The position numbers and the translations under genes were made by a program. The notes beneath the pieces were generated by a model, which saw nothing but the letters and a program-made list of their open reading frames with translations, was not told where the DNA came from and ran no database searches. This document shows, one piece after another, positions 54,896 through 62,253 of a stretch of 64,000 nt of DNA. The stretch lies in NCBI GenBank assembly GCA_903879915.1, contig CAIRNJ010000055.1, positions 1 to 64,000 of the forward strand, read 5' to 3'. The DNA is from an uncultured Elusimicrobia bacterium (GTDB taxonomy: Bacteria; Elusimicrobiota; Elusimicrobia; Elusimicrobiales; UBA9959). Each line of letters starts with the position of its first letter. Position 1 is the first letter of the stretch.

Positions 54896-55668
54896 ATGAT
54901 TCCCACATATTTGGAAATACCAGACAAGAATTTGAAGATACAAAAACCCTCTCCCGAGGATATTTCTCGCGAATTATCAGCTATTAAATATTCTTCAAAT
55001 CAGGATAACTGTCTGGATCTTTATTCTGAAGACAAGGAATTTGTTCAGGCAATAGGATGTGCTAAGGGTGGCTTTTTAATACGTTTTTGTAATAAGACCG
55101 GAAAAGTTATACAAACCGTAGAATCAAACTCCCTTAAAAAAACAGAAAGGGTACTTAAGTCGTATTTGCTTTCTGGTTCTTTTCCAGTTGGGAGTTTAAC
55201 TATGGAAAAAGTTGAAATCTCGATTCACGTAAAATGGGGATATCGTGAATGGCTATACTTTCAAGCTATCTTTATACTTATAGCTGGATTAACTCTGCCT
55301 GGATTCGCTGATAGAAGGCATTATTCTTTGATTGAGTTCCTGTCTGGAATATTTGAAGTTGAACCTGCAGACTTCGTTATATTCCTAAGTCCTTTTTTGT
55401 TCATGCGATTTTCCTTTTAGTTGTTACACTAATGCAACCTAAGAACGGAAAGATAACTGCTGAACGCTTTTGGGGACAATTTGGTGGTGGGTGCGCTATC
55501 TTTCTCCCATATTATGTTGTTGTTTTTCGAAACCTTGCTGGCGGAAATGCCCCGCAAAGTTTATTTGTTTTGGTTCTTCCTCTTTCCGTTATCTTTACTC
55601 TGCCGATTTTATATGGAATTGGATATTTTATTGGGTCAGCTGTATCCAAAATAAGTTCTAAAAGATAA
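54896..55668 (+). pseudogene. Frameshifted A+T-rich membrane protein gene
   Basis: Two overlapping reading frames make one protein if a single T is added to the T6 run at 55393-55398. Frame 1 (54896-55420) ends ...DFVIFLSPFLFMRFSF*. With one T it continues ...FLSPFFVHAIFLLVVTLMQPKNGKI into the frame that runs to 55668, giving ~257 residues with about four hydrophobic segments and no stop. The N-terminal ~110 residues are soluble (LEIPDKNLKIQKPSPEDIS). The A+T content is clearly above that of the surrounding genes, so it is probably acquired. Family unknown. It may be a genuine mutation, slippage control, or a sequencing error in the run. Confidence 0.75.
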
Positions 55669-55715
55669 CTGCTTGCAAGTAAAAAGGACGCTCTTGACGA
55701 GGGAGCGCCAAGGAG

Positions 55716-55742
55716 ATAAGTCAAATAGTCAAATACGTCCCC
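55716..55742 (+). repeat. REP-like element, single-arm copy 1
   Basis: ATAAGTCAAATAGTCAAATACGTCCCC matches the right arm of the two full palindromes at 56488-56559 and 57949-58029. No matching left arm was seen within 100 bp upstream, so this copy is partial. Confidence 0.75.
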
Positions 55743-55789
55743 ATAGGACGTCCCTTTATCAGAATAGGCTGTTAGTCAATGGAGAGGAA

Positions 55790-56464
55790 ATGAAAATTTT
55801 AATATTACTCTTAACTCTTAATTGGGGTATGCCGCATAATATATATGCGGGTGAAAAGCGTCTCAATAGTGGCAATGGATTTCCCGATGTCCTTTTGAAA
55901 CTAGTCGGGAATAATGCCGTTGTGACTAAAAATGGCAAGAGAATGTTGAAGATCGCTATAAAACCCTGGAAAATATTTAAAGACAAGGATGTTAAAGACG
56001 GGGCCGTTTTAGTTGCGAATTGTCTTGTGGTCGCGCGGGGGCTTACCTATATAAAAGGGGATAATCCGGATGGCGCCCCGGCTTTAGCTCAATCCATTGA
56101 GGTGTACACTTTAAACGGAAAGCACCGCCTTTATCCGGGTGGTTTATTTTATGGACATGAATTTTCTACCCCATCCGGAACGTGGGGGATTATCATATAT
56201 AACGGTTTATGCGGGGCAGAAGGTGATTTCTGTGGTTATCATATCGTTAAATCTGACGGGTCCTTAAAGAGTTATCCCCTTACTAACCCTTTGAACTTTT
56301 CAAATGCATCAATTCCCGGTTTTACTACTTCAGAGGAAAAGTTTATTATTCCAATAGATCCCCCCAATATGCCTAATGGCAAATCATTAGTTATTAAACC
56401 CGATGGTAGCCAGAGAATAGAATCAACAAGTAATGAAAATACTCCGACTAATTCCCCCAATTAA
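55790..56464 (+). CDS. A+T-rich exported protein of unknown function (224 aa)
   Basis: I start it at ATG 55790, preceded by GGAGAGG, which gives a signal-peptide-like start (KILILLLTLNWGMPHNIYA). An earlier in-frame start would translate the REP-like arm at 55716-55742. The mature part has several Gly/aromatic segments, SGNGFPDVLLKLVGNN, GGLFYGHEFSTPSGTWGIIIYNG and YHIVKSDGSLKSYPLTNP, with possible repeated beta structure; no motif is recognised. Like its upstream neighbour it is A+T-rich, so both probably came in by transfer. It ends 23 nt before the left arm of a REP-like palindrome. Confidence 0.65.
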   Translation: MKILILLLTLNWGMPHNIYAGEKRLNSGNGFPDVLLKLVGNNAVVTKNGKRMLKIAIKPWKIFKDKDVKDGAVLVANCLVVARGLTYIKGDNPDGAPALAQSIEVYTLNGKHRLYPGGLFYGHEFSTPSGTWGIIIYNGLCGAEGDFCGYHIVKSDGSLKSYPLTNPLNFSNASIPGFTTSEEKFIIPIDPPNMPNGKSLVIKPDGSQRIESTSNENTPTNSPN

Positions 56465-56487
56465 TTTATGCGACCGGGGCGGCAATC

Positions 56488-56559
56488 GGGACGTATCTGA
56501 TTATTTATAAGTAAAATAAACTAACTCCAGAAATAAGTCAAATAGTCAAATACGTCCCC
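56488..56559. repeat. REP-like palindromic element, copy 2
   Basis: Left arm GGGACGTATCTGATTATTTA (56488-56507) and right arm (56532-56559, AAATAGTCAAATACGTCCC core) are inverted copies, matching at about 17 of 19 core bases, around a 24-base loop. Ends and length match the RAYT-associated REP type. It begins 23 nt after one stop codon and ends 2 nt from the next gene's stop, so it may also act as a terminator. Confidence 0.78.
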
Positions 56560-56561
56560 AA

Positions 56562-57836
56562 TCACTCCACCGTCACTTTCAGGCGGGTGTCGTTCTCGGT
56601 GATATCGTCCTGGTTCACTTCTTCCGGAGTAACGTTGCCGTCTTCGTCGGTCAGCGTCACTTCAAGGGTGTATTCGCCCGGGGGCAGCGTTTTTCCGTCG
56701 GCCATGCCGGTCCATTCCGTTCTGACGCGGTTGCTGAAGAACGGCATGCGCCAGCTTTTCGGTTCCACCATGCCCAGCGCGCCCCGGCTCATTTCACCCA
56801 CGAACACGCCGCCGCTGTAAATATTAATTACGCAATTCACCCGGCTGGAATTATTGTCCAGCGCGCCGAAGCTGAGCGGGGCGATGCGGCCCTGTTTCAC
56901 CGTGTCGCCATCCTTCATTTTAAGGTCGTAGGCCAGCGGCGGCAGCATCCTGGACGCGGCCTTTACGATGTTCACCGTGGCCAGCGCGGCAGCGGCAAGC
57001 TGCTCCCGGTGTATTTCGGGGCTGAGGGTAACCTTGTCCTTGGCGAAAAGGTCCTCGCCGCCGGCGCCGCCGTAATGGCCCTTCGGGCCGCGGGTGGTGT
57101 CCTGGCCCAGGGGCAGGCGGTTGGCGGGTTCCAGCCAGTAAGGCTCGCCCGTGACGGGGCTCACCCACTTCATCAATTTAAGGCGGGTTTCGTTCTGCAG
57201 CGGCTGGTAATAGCCGAACGGGGGCAGGGCGCCGTCCGCCCCGGCGGGAACGGTTATTTCATCATCTGAATTCCAGCCTTCGAAAGTGTCGTTATGCACG
57301 AACAGCCCGTGCGGGATGTTGGCCACGTGAGTGGGAACGGCCATATCCTGCGTAAGATGGCAGATAACGCCGATATTCTCGTAGGCGGTGGAGGAGTTGA
57401 AACGCTCGTAATTCTTTATGACGCCGCCGCGTATGCCGGCTTTGGAAGTGCCGTACCAGATGCTGGCGACGTCCCCCCCGTTGGCCGACATGGACGGGTG
57501 GCCGGATTCGGACGACGAGCCCGAGATGATGGCGCCTTTGCGGAGGGCGAATTCCGGGGAGTTCAGGGTTGCCATGGCCGCTTTTGAAATTTTCTTATGC
57601 ACGCCGCCGAACAGGCTGGACCATTTCCCCTGGTCAGGGTTCATCAGTTCGGATTCCTGTATGGCGTTCTGCGCGGAGGGCGCGGGCGGCACGGGCATTA
57701 TTACGCCCTGGTTCCCGGCCGCGGTGTTAAGGTCGCCATAGGCGCTTAACTGGGCGGATGCGGGGCCGGAAAAAACTAAGGGGAACAGGGCGAAGAGCAA
57801 GACGAGGGCGGGTTTGCGCGCACAATGTATTGACAT
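56562..57836 (-). CDS. Exported phospholipase C / P1-nuclease-like protein
   Basis: I start it at ATG 57836 (424 aa), where a signal peptide begins (SIHCARKPALVLLFALFPLVFSGPASA). Longer in-frame starts run into the REP-like element at 57949. The domain resembles zinc-dependent phospholipase C/S1-P1 nuclease: HKKISKAAM, then ENIGVICHLTQDMAVPTHVANIP, whose HxxxDM(A)xPxH spacing is the family's metal-binding core, and HNDTFEGW. The last ~90 residues look like an Ig-type domain (PPGEYTLEVTLTDEDGNVTPE). TACAAT ends 5 nt before the ATG without a Shine-Dalgarno site. Substrate unknown; lipid or nucleic acid phosphodiesters are possible. Confidence 0.72.
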   Translation of the reverse strand: MSIHCARKPALVLLFALFPLVFSGPASAQLSAYGDLNTAAGNQGVIMPVPPAPSAQNAIQESELMNPDQGKWSSLFGGVHKKISKAAMATLNSPEFALRKGAIISGSSSESGHPSMSANGGDVASIWYGTSKAGIRGGVIKNYERFNSSTAYENIGVICHLTQDMAVPTHVANIPHGLFVHNDTFEGWNSDDEITVPAGADGALPPFGYYQPLQNETRLKLMKWVSPVTGEPYWLEPANRLPLGQDTTRGPKGHYGGAGGEDLFAKDKVTLSPEIHREQLAAAALATVNIVKAASRMLPPLAYDLKMKDGDTVKQGRIAPLSFGALDNNSSRVNCVINIYSGGVFVGEMSRGALGMVEPKSWRMPFFSNRVRTEWTGMADGKTLPPGEYTLEVTLTDEDGNVTPEEVNQDDITENDTRLKVTVE

Positions 57837-57948
57837 GCAATATTGTACCGCGCGGGGCTGGAAAGACAAGAACCTAAAGGCCCAGGGCCGCCCGCCAATA
57901 GGTACGCCGCGCTGCCAGATAAAAAGCGGGAACAGGAAGGAGGGGTAA

Positions 57949-58029
57949 GGGACGTATTTGACTTTTCCACTATTTATCAACTGGTGGAAGTGAATTGTTA
58001 ATAATAAGTCAAAAAGTCAAATACGTCCC
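57949..58029. repeat. REP-like palindromic element, copy 3
   Basis: GGGACGTATTTGACTTTT (57949-57966) pairs perfectly with AAAAGTCAAATACGTCCC (58012-58029), an 18-bp stem with a 45-base loop that holds a second small inverted pair (CCACT...AGTGG-like). The copy ends 8 nt before the stop of the gene at 58037. Confidence 0.85.
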
Positions 58030-58036
58030 TATAAGC

Positions 58037-58636
58037 CTAGTGCGCCGGCCGGAAGGATTTCAGCGCCGCCTCGAAAAGTTTACGACTGGCCGCGGCGCGC
58101 GCTTTGGGGGCGGTCAATTTCACCACGTAAAAACCTTCTTTGGCGGTGATCACCGCGGTCCTTTCCAGGACCGGGTATTTTTTAGCGTCCGGCGAACCGT
58201 GCGGCAGCGTCCGCGCCGACTCTTTTTCGAAAATGCTGGCGCGGCGGCCGGCCACCTCCGCAGTTTTGACGGGGCCGTACTTATCGTCCGGCAGCGCCAG
58301 CACCGCGGCTTTGGAATTGCTGTCTATGAAGTCCTGCTGGCTTTTAAAAAGCAGGTTCCCGGCCGTATAATAGTCCGCGGAGATCCTGGCCGGAACGCCG
58401 TCGGCTCCGCGCGGGTCCACTGCCTCGGCGCCGAACACCTTCTCGGCCTTATCGTAAACCGCGCTGCGGCTTACCTGCCAGCCTTTCGGGAAGTCTATCT
58501 TGTAATGACCGCCCTCTATCACGTATGGCCCGCCCGCCGGCTTGGCGGCGCCGTTCTGCTCGTCCTTTGTATTCTGGGCCGCCAGGCAGACCAGCGGTAC
58601 CAGCACCACTGCGGCTAAAATGTATATGGCTTTCAT
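58037..58636 (-). CDS. Small exported protein of unknown function (199 aa)
   Basis: A signal peptide (KAIYILAAVVLVPLVCLAA) leads a mixed protein that begins GGHYKIDFPKGWQVSRS, a strand-turn pattern seen in PsbP/MOG1-like and other lipid- or ligand-binding folds. It continues ISADYYTAGNLLFKS...VLALPDDKYGPVKTAEVAGRRASIFE and ends with a helix (AASRKLFEAALKSFRP). I do not name a family. AAGGAG precedes the ATG. It starts 9 nt after the stop of the 616-residue HExxH protein, so the two are co-transcribed. Confidence 0.72.
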   Translation of the reverse strand: MKAIYILAAVVLVPLVCLAAQNTKDEQNGAAKPAGGPYVIEGGHYKIDFPKGWQVSRSAVYDKAEKVFGAEAVDPRGADGVPARISADYYTAGNLLFKSQQDFIDSNSKAAVLALPDDKYGPVKTAEVAGRRASIFEKESARTLPHGSPDAKKYPVLERTAVITAKEGFYVVKLTAPKARAAASRKLFEAALKSFRPAH

Positions 58637-58645
58637 AAATTCTCC

Positions 58646-60496
58646 TTAATTCCCCTTTCCTTCTCCGGGCAGCGGCGGCGCTTTGTTCTGGGCGGCGGTG
58701 GCCGGCCCCGCCTCGGCCTTCACTTTCTGGAAAGCGGCGGAGTACCAGGCAGCCTCGCTTTCCACGCGGTCGCGGAACACGCTGTACAAAGCGAGTAAAG
58801 CGTCGCGCAGCCCCTCAAGGGAGCTCGTCTTCATGGTCTTTACCGCCTTATCAAAAGACTGCCCTCCCTGGGGTTGGGCCAGGCCGGTCCGCTCCAGGCG
58901 CGTCTGCTCCGCGGCCGGCAGCAGTTTACGGCGGTCCAGCTCCGCGGCCGCTGTTTTCCCCATTGTAAGGAACCCGGCAGCTCTATACTCCAAAGAAGGG
59001 ACCATGCTGCCGTAATAAGCGTCCTGAACGTAGCGCCGCAGCTCGCGCGGGCTGGAAGCGTACAGCTGCGCGATCTCTATTTCTCCCTGAATGTAGGGGG
59101 AACGCGCGCTTTCCCGTTTCAGCATCGCCGCGAATTCCGGGTCCTTTTTGCTTTTCTCCGTTATGAACAAAGCTTCGGAGGTGAAAGTCTCTATCTCGTC
59201 CTCGTGGTTGTACATATCCGGGATGCCATTGCGCGTCTTCCAGAGTTTCTGTTCTTTATGCACCGCCTCATGCACCAGGACCGGGGAAATATACCTGGCA
59301 AATCCCTGAATGGCCGCGGGATTCTGCTTAAGGTCCTGCACCGTGAACTTATTGTTCTTGAGCCAATTCTCCGCCTCATTTTTGCTCACGGTGATCAGCC
59401 CGGTATCCGGGGTGAACATCCCCAGGGCGCCCGGCATAGGTTTTACGGCGATAAGGGGCTTACTGAAGTCCAGCCTGCTCATCAGCCTGTCACCCATAGC
59501 GGTACCGGCCAGCTCCGATATGAACGCTTTCTGAAGAAGGCCGCCTATCTGCTGAAAATCGCTCTCCGGGATGCTCTCCACCGCGGAAGAGGTCCTGAAA
59601 GCATTCACCTTCACGCCTATCTCGGAATCACGCAGGGCCGGGTTCTTGTCGAACAAAGCGTTGAGCGCCGACAACTGGTCGGAAACGGGCAGGTCCCGGA
59701 TAGCGGCAAGCTTGGCCTGGAAATCCTGCCGCTGTTTAGCGTCGGGCAACAGGGCTACGGCGTCTTTCCTGGCGCGGACCAGCGTCTCCGTCTGCCTGAT
59801 GAAGACATACAGCTTTTCAGCGGAAGCGTCGGACAGGTAGCCGCGAATTTTCATCGCGGCGGCCTTCAAAGCGGTAACTCCCGCCATGTCGGCCGGGGCC
59901 GGTGTCTTAATAAGCGCGGCGGCTTCGGCCTCGGCGTACTTTGCAAGGAGCTCGTACTTCACGCTGCCAAGCGGGGCCGCTTCCCACGCGGGAACGGTTA
60001 CCCCGTTCTTCCCGAGCCAGCTCTGCTGCTCGGGAGGGAGGGTGCTCCATTTGAGCACGGCCTCCTGAGCCATGACCAGTTTACCGGGCCGGTATTTCTT
60101 TACCCAGGCCAGGAACTTGTCGGCCTCCGGGGCCAGCCCCAGAGCGGCGGCGGGCGTACCCGGTTCAAGGGCCGGAAGCAGCGCCCTGCGCAGCGTACCG
60201 GTAGTCTGGGATATGGACAGGCAGTCGGAAAGATTTTTAATGGTATTCGCCTGAGCCAGCAATTTGATCCCCCGGCCGGGGTTTTCAGCCGCAAACGCCT
60301 CCAGTATCCGCTGGTCCAGGCATTCGGTCGTCTTGTCGGGGTCAAGAGCGGCAATGCCGGCCTCGCAGTTGCGTACCTGCTCCGCAGCAGGCCCGCCCGA
60401 AGCCGCGGCGGCAAAAGAAGGGACCTGCAGCGTGACCGCGGCCACGGCAACCGCGGCCAACAGCGCTTTTCCAATAAAAAGTTTAAACTGTTTCAT
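58646..60496 (-). CDS. Exported 616-aa protein with an HExxH metallopeptidase-like motif
   Basis: A signal peptide (KLFIGKALLAAVAVAAVTLQ...) is followed by a mostly helical protein. At residues 408-413, VHEAVH gives an HExxH zinc motif, followed by an acidic patch (NHEDEIETF, Glu at about 432-436) that could provide a third ligand or the gluzincin Glu. Helices before it contain EAAALIKTPA-type repeats and the C-terminus has FDKAVKTMKTSSLEG. No peptidase family was recognised. AGGATG lies before the ATG. It heads a two-gene run with the 199-residue protein. Confidence 0.7.
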   Translation of the reverse strand: MKQFKLFIGKALLAAVAVAAVTLQVPSFAAAASGGPAAEQVRNCEAGIAALDPDKTTECLDQRILEAFAAENPGRGIKLLAQANTIKNLSDCLSISQTTGTLRRALLPALEPGTPAAALGLAPEADKFLAWVKKYRPGKLVMAQEAVLKWSTLPPEQQSWLGKNGVTVPAWEAAPLGSVKYELLAKYAEAEAAALIKTPAPADMAGVTALKAAAMKIRGYLSDASAEKLYVFIRQTETLVRARKDAVALLPDAKQRQDFQAKLAAIRDLPVSDQLSALNALFDKNPALRDSEIGVKVNAFRTSSAVESIPESDFQQIGGLLQKAFISELAGTAMGDRLMSRLDFSKPLIAVKPMPGALGMFTPDTGLITVSKNEAENWLKNNKFTVQDLKQNPAAIQGFARYISPVLVHEAVHKEQKLWKTRNGIPDMYNHEDEIETFTSEALFITEKSKKDPEFAAMLKRESARSPYIQGEIEIAQLYASSPRELRRYVQDAYYGSMVPSLEYRAAGFLTMGKTAAAELDRRKLLPAAEQTRLERTGLAQPQGGQSFDKAVKTMKTSSLEGLRDALLALYSVFRDRVESEAAWYSAAFQKVKAEAGPATAAQNKAPPLPGEGKGN

Positions 60497-60612
60497 AATT
60501 GCATCCTAAGTCGGGACTAATTCAACGCCACTTTATTTATACCAGACGGATAGAGTTGCTGTCAAGGGTCGTTGACACTACTCGCGGGACGATTAATGCG
60601 CCCGTTCTTCAA

Positions 60613-60680
60613 TTTGTATTATAACGGTAATGGCAGGATTTCCGCAAATTTTTCAGGCAGTTGAAAGGGCAAGAGACAGG
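60613..60680 (+). repeat. Leader/promoter element, copy B
   Basis: TTTGTATTATAACGGTAA followed by TTTCCGCAAATTTTTCAGGCAG and GAAAGGGCAAGAG is homologous to copy A over ~65 bp. It contains TATTAT at 60617-60622. Downstream on the same strand there is only the 3' end of a convergent gene, so the copy drives no recognised gene. Confidence 0.7.
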
Positions 60681-60735
60681 AAGCACTTGCGATATTAAGC
60701 GCGACGTTTACTTCAGACCTTCTTCTGCTGGTATC

Positions 60736-61176
60736 TCACCAGATAATGCGGTACAGCAGGTTGATGCGCGAAGGGGCGACCCGGCCGCTCAGCACGCCAA
60801 AAAGCGCGAACGGCGCTATCAGCACAGATACGATAACGCGTGGAATAAAAAACACTACGTCCTGCAGCAGCTTTCCGGAATCCAGGGGACGGCTTTCCGT
60901 ATAACTTTTATTCTCCCCGGCCGCAGGGAATGGGACCTTGGCGGCCATGGACAGTTTAGCTGGAGCGGCGGGTTTTTCAGCCGCGCTGCCGCTTTTTTCG
61001 GCGGCCGGGCTGGCAGCAGGGATATTTACGCTTACGGACTGCCCCTTCCCCACATACGCCTGCCCCAGCGTGTCCTTGGTGATCCTGTTAAGGTTAAAAC
61101 CTTCTTCCGCGTAGGCGGCGGCGTTCATCCCGAGCATCGCTGTTATAAGTATTTTGCTTACCAGTTTAGTGTTCAT
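60736..61176 (-). CDS. Exported protein with one C-terminal membrane segment (146 aa)
   Basis: Signal peptide (TKLVSKILITAMLGMNAAAYA), an Ala/Lys-rich middle (AASPAAEKSGSAAEKPAAPAK) and, near the C-terminus, a hydrophobic helix (LLQDVVFFIPRVIVSVLIAPFALFGVLSG, about 105-133). No family recognised. It is convergent with nothing coding and its 3' end faces leader copy B. Confidence 0.65.
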   Translation of the reverse strand: MNTKLVSKILITAMLGMNAAAYAEEGFNLNRITKDTLGQAYVGKGQSVSVNIPAASPAAEKSGSAAEKPAAPAKLSMAAKVPFPAAGENKSYTESRPLDSGKLLQDVVFFIPRVIVSVLIAPFALFGVLSGRVAPSRINLLYRIIW

Positions 61177-61493
61177 TCGTTCTCCTGTTCAGTGTCCGTA
61201 CCTCAAGCCAGGCCGCGTTATCCGCCCGGATGATCTCTTACTATAAGTTTACACCGTCCGCGAAAGGATCGCCTGAGACTAAAGAACAGCGGCATCCTTA
61301 TCATTCGGCCCAGGAGCGGCGGCTTACAGGAAAGGCCGTTAGTTAAGCCGCAAGCTTAATTAAAGGCCACGAGATACTGATACGCCCCTGGCTGTCGCCC
61401 GGGCCGCGCCGGGGGCGGCCCGAGACTTCATGGATTGAACGTTTGCTTTATGTTTCCTACAGAATTTATATGAAACTGCTATAATCCCATATA
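61177..61493. other. Intergenic region with a GC-rich hairpin and zeta promoter
   Basis: The 317-bp gap holds a perfect 8-bp hairpin, CGGGCCGC / GCGGCCCG (61400-61422, loop of seven), and a consensus -10 TATAAT (61480-61485) 8 nt before the zeta-like gene. No open frame with a ribosome site is visible. Confidence 0.5.
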
Positions 61494-62075
61494 ATGGGCA
61501 AAGCCTCTAATGTGTATGTTGTAGCAGGCCCCAACGGCTCGGGTAAAACCACTTTTGCCCGTGAGTTCCTTCCCAATTACGCCAAATGCCCCCATTTCGT
61601 GAACGCCGACCTCATCGCTAACGGGCTGTCGCCGTTCAATCCCAGGATAGTCGCGCTTAAAGCCGGGAAACTGGTCCTGGCCAGCATACGCGAATTCTTA
61701 AAAGGCGGCGAGGATTTCGGCTTTGAAACCACTCTTTCAGGCCGCAGCCATTTCAAAATGTCCCGGCGGTTACAAGCCGCCGGCTACAAAGTGCACCTGT
61801 TCTTCCTGTGGGTGCCGGGCGTGGAACTTTCCCTCCTGCGCGTAAAGAACCGCGTCGCAGAAGGCGGGCACGACGTGCTTTCCACCGACATCAGGCGCCG
61901 CTTTCCCCGCTCCATAGCCAATTTCTTCACAGACTATTCCCACCTGGCCGACACCTGGATGCTGTTCGACAATTCCGGTGAGAAGCCCGTACTGGCGGCC
62001 AAGGGCTCCAACGGCGGCCTCACGGTTGAAAACCAGCCGGTTTACCGCAGCATAATGGATTCCGTGAACCTATGA
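61494..62075 (+). CDS. Zeta-toxin-family P-loop kinase
   Basis: A 193-residue protein of the zeta/AAA_33-like P-loop kinase group. Walker A is GPNGSGKTT (12-20); FVNADLIANGLSPFNP follows, with the conserved Asp that deprotonates the substrate in zeta toxins, then FGFETTLSG and RVAEGGHDVLSTDIRRRFPR with arginines for the phosphate site. Zeta toxins phosphorylate UDP-N-acetylglucosamine and block wall synthesis. A perfect TATAAT ends 8 nt before the ATG and there is no Shine-Dalgarno site. Its stop overlaps the start of a 49-residue gene. Confidence 0.85.
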   Translation: MGKASNVYVVAGPNGSGKTTFAREFLPNYAKCPHFVNADLIANGLSPFNPRIVALKAGKLVLASIREFLKGGEDFGFETTLSGRSHFKMSRRLQAAGYKVHLFFLWVPGVELSLLRVKNRVAEGGHDVLSTDIRRRFPRSIANFFTDYSHLADTWMLFDNSGEKPVLAAKGSNGGLTVENQPVYRSIMDSVNL

Positions 62076-62221
62076 AAAAAAGGCTTTCTTTGCAGGATAA
62101 AGCGGAATTGGCCATGAAAGCCGCCGTGCGGAAAGTAGTGGCCGACCACAAAAAAACCGGCCGCCCACTGGCCATCTGGAAGAACGGCAAAGCAGTGAAC
62201 GTCTCGCCCGACACCCTCTAA
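62072..62221 (+). CDS. 49-aa partner protein of the zeta-like kinase
   Basis: Overlaps the kinase by ATGA (62072-62075), so translation is coupled. The protein is basic at the start (KKRLSLQDKAELAMKAAVRKVV) and ends with TGRPLAIWKNGKAVNVSPDTL. The GRPLxxWxxGKxVxxxP ending matches small conserved proteins found next to zeta-like kinases, which are suggested antitoxins. Its size rules out the three-helix epsilon antitoxin. Antitoxin function is inferred. A strong terminator follows immediately at 62223. Confidence 0.7.
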   Translation: MKKRLSLQDKAELAMKAAVRKVVADHKKTGRPLAIWKNGKAVNVSPDTL

Positions 62222-62222
62222 G

Positions 62223-62250
62223 AAAAAAGGGGACAGGTGTCCCCTTTTTT
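62223..62250 (+). terminator. Intrinsic terminator
   Basis: A6GGGGACA / TGTCCCCT6 forms a stem directly after the stop codon of the 49-aa gene. It is symmetric with A- and T-tracts on both sides, so it also ends the convergent protease gene (stop at 62254). Confidence 0.9.
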
Positions 62251-62253
62251 TGG

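Noticed and set aside
57837-57980. Longer N-terminus of the phospholipase C-like protein
   Set aside because: It would translate a REP-like element and displace the signal peptide from the N-terminus.
60661-61233. A 190-codon plus-strand frame downstream of leader copy B
   Set aside because: It has no ribosome site suited to its start and overlaps a minus-strand gene that has a signal peptide and a membrane helix.
54812-61466. The 14-mer TTATGTTTCCTACA at about 54812 and 61449
   Set aside because: A single shared 14-mer in 64 kb can occur by chance, and the flanks do not match.
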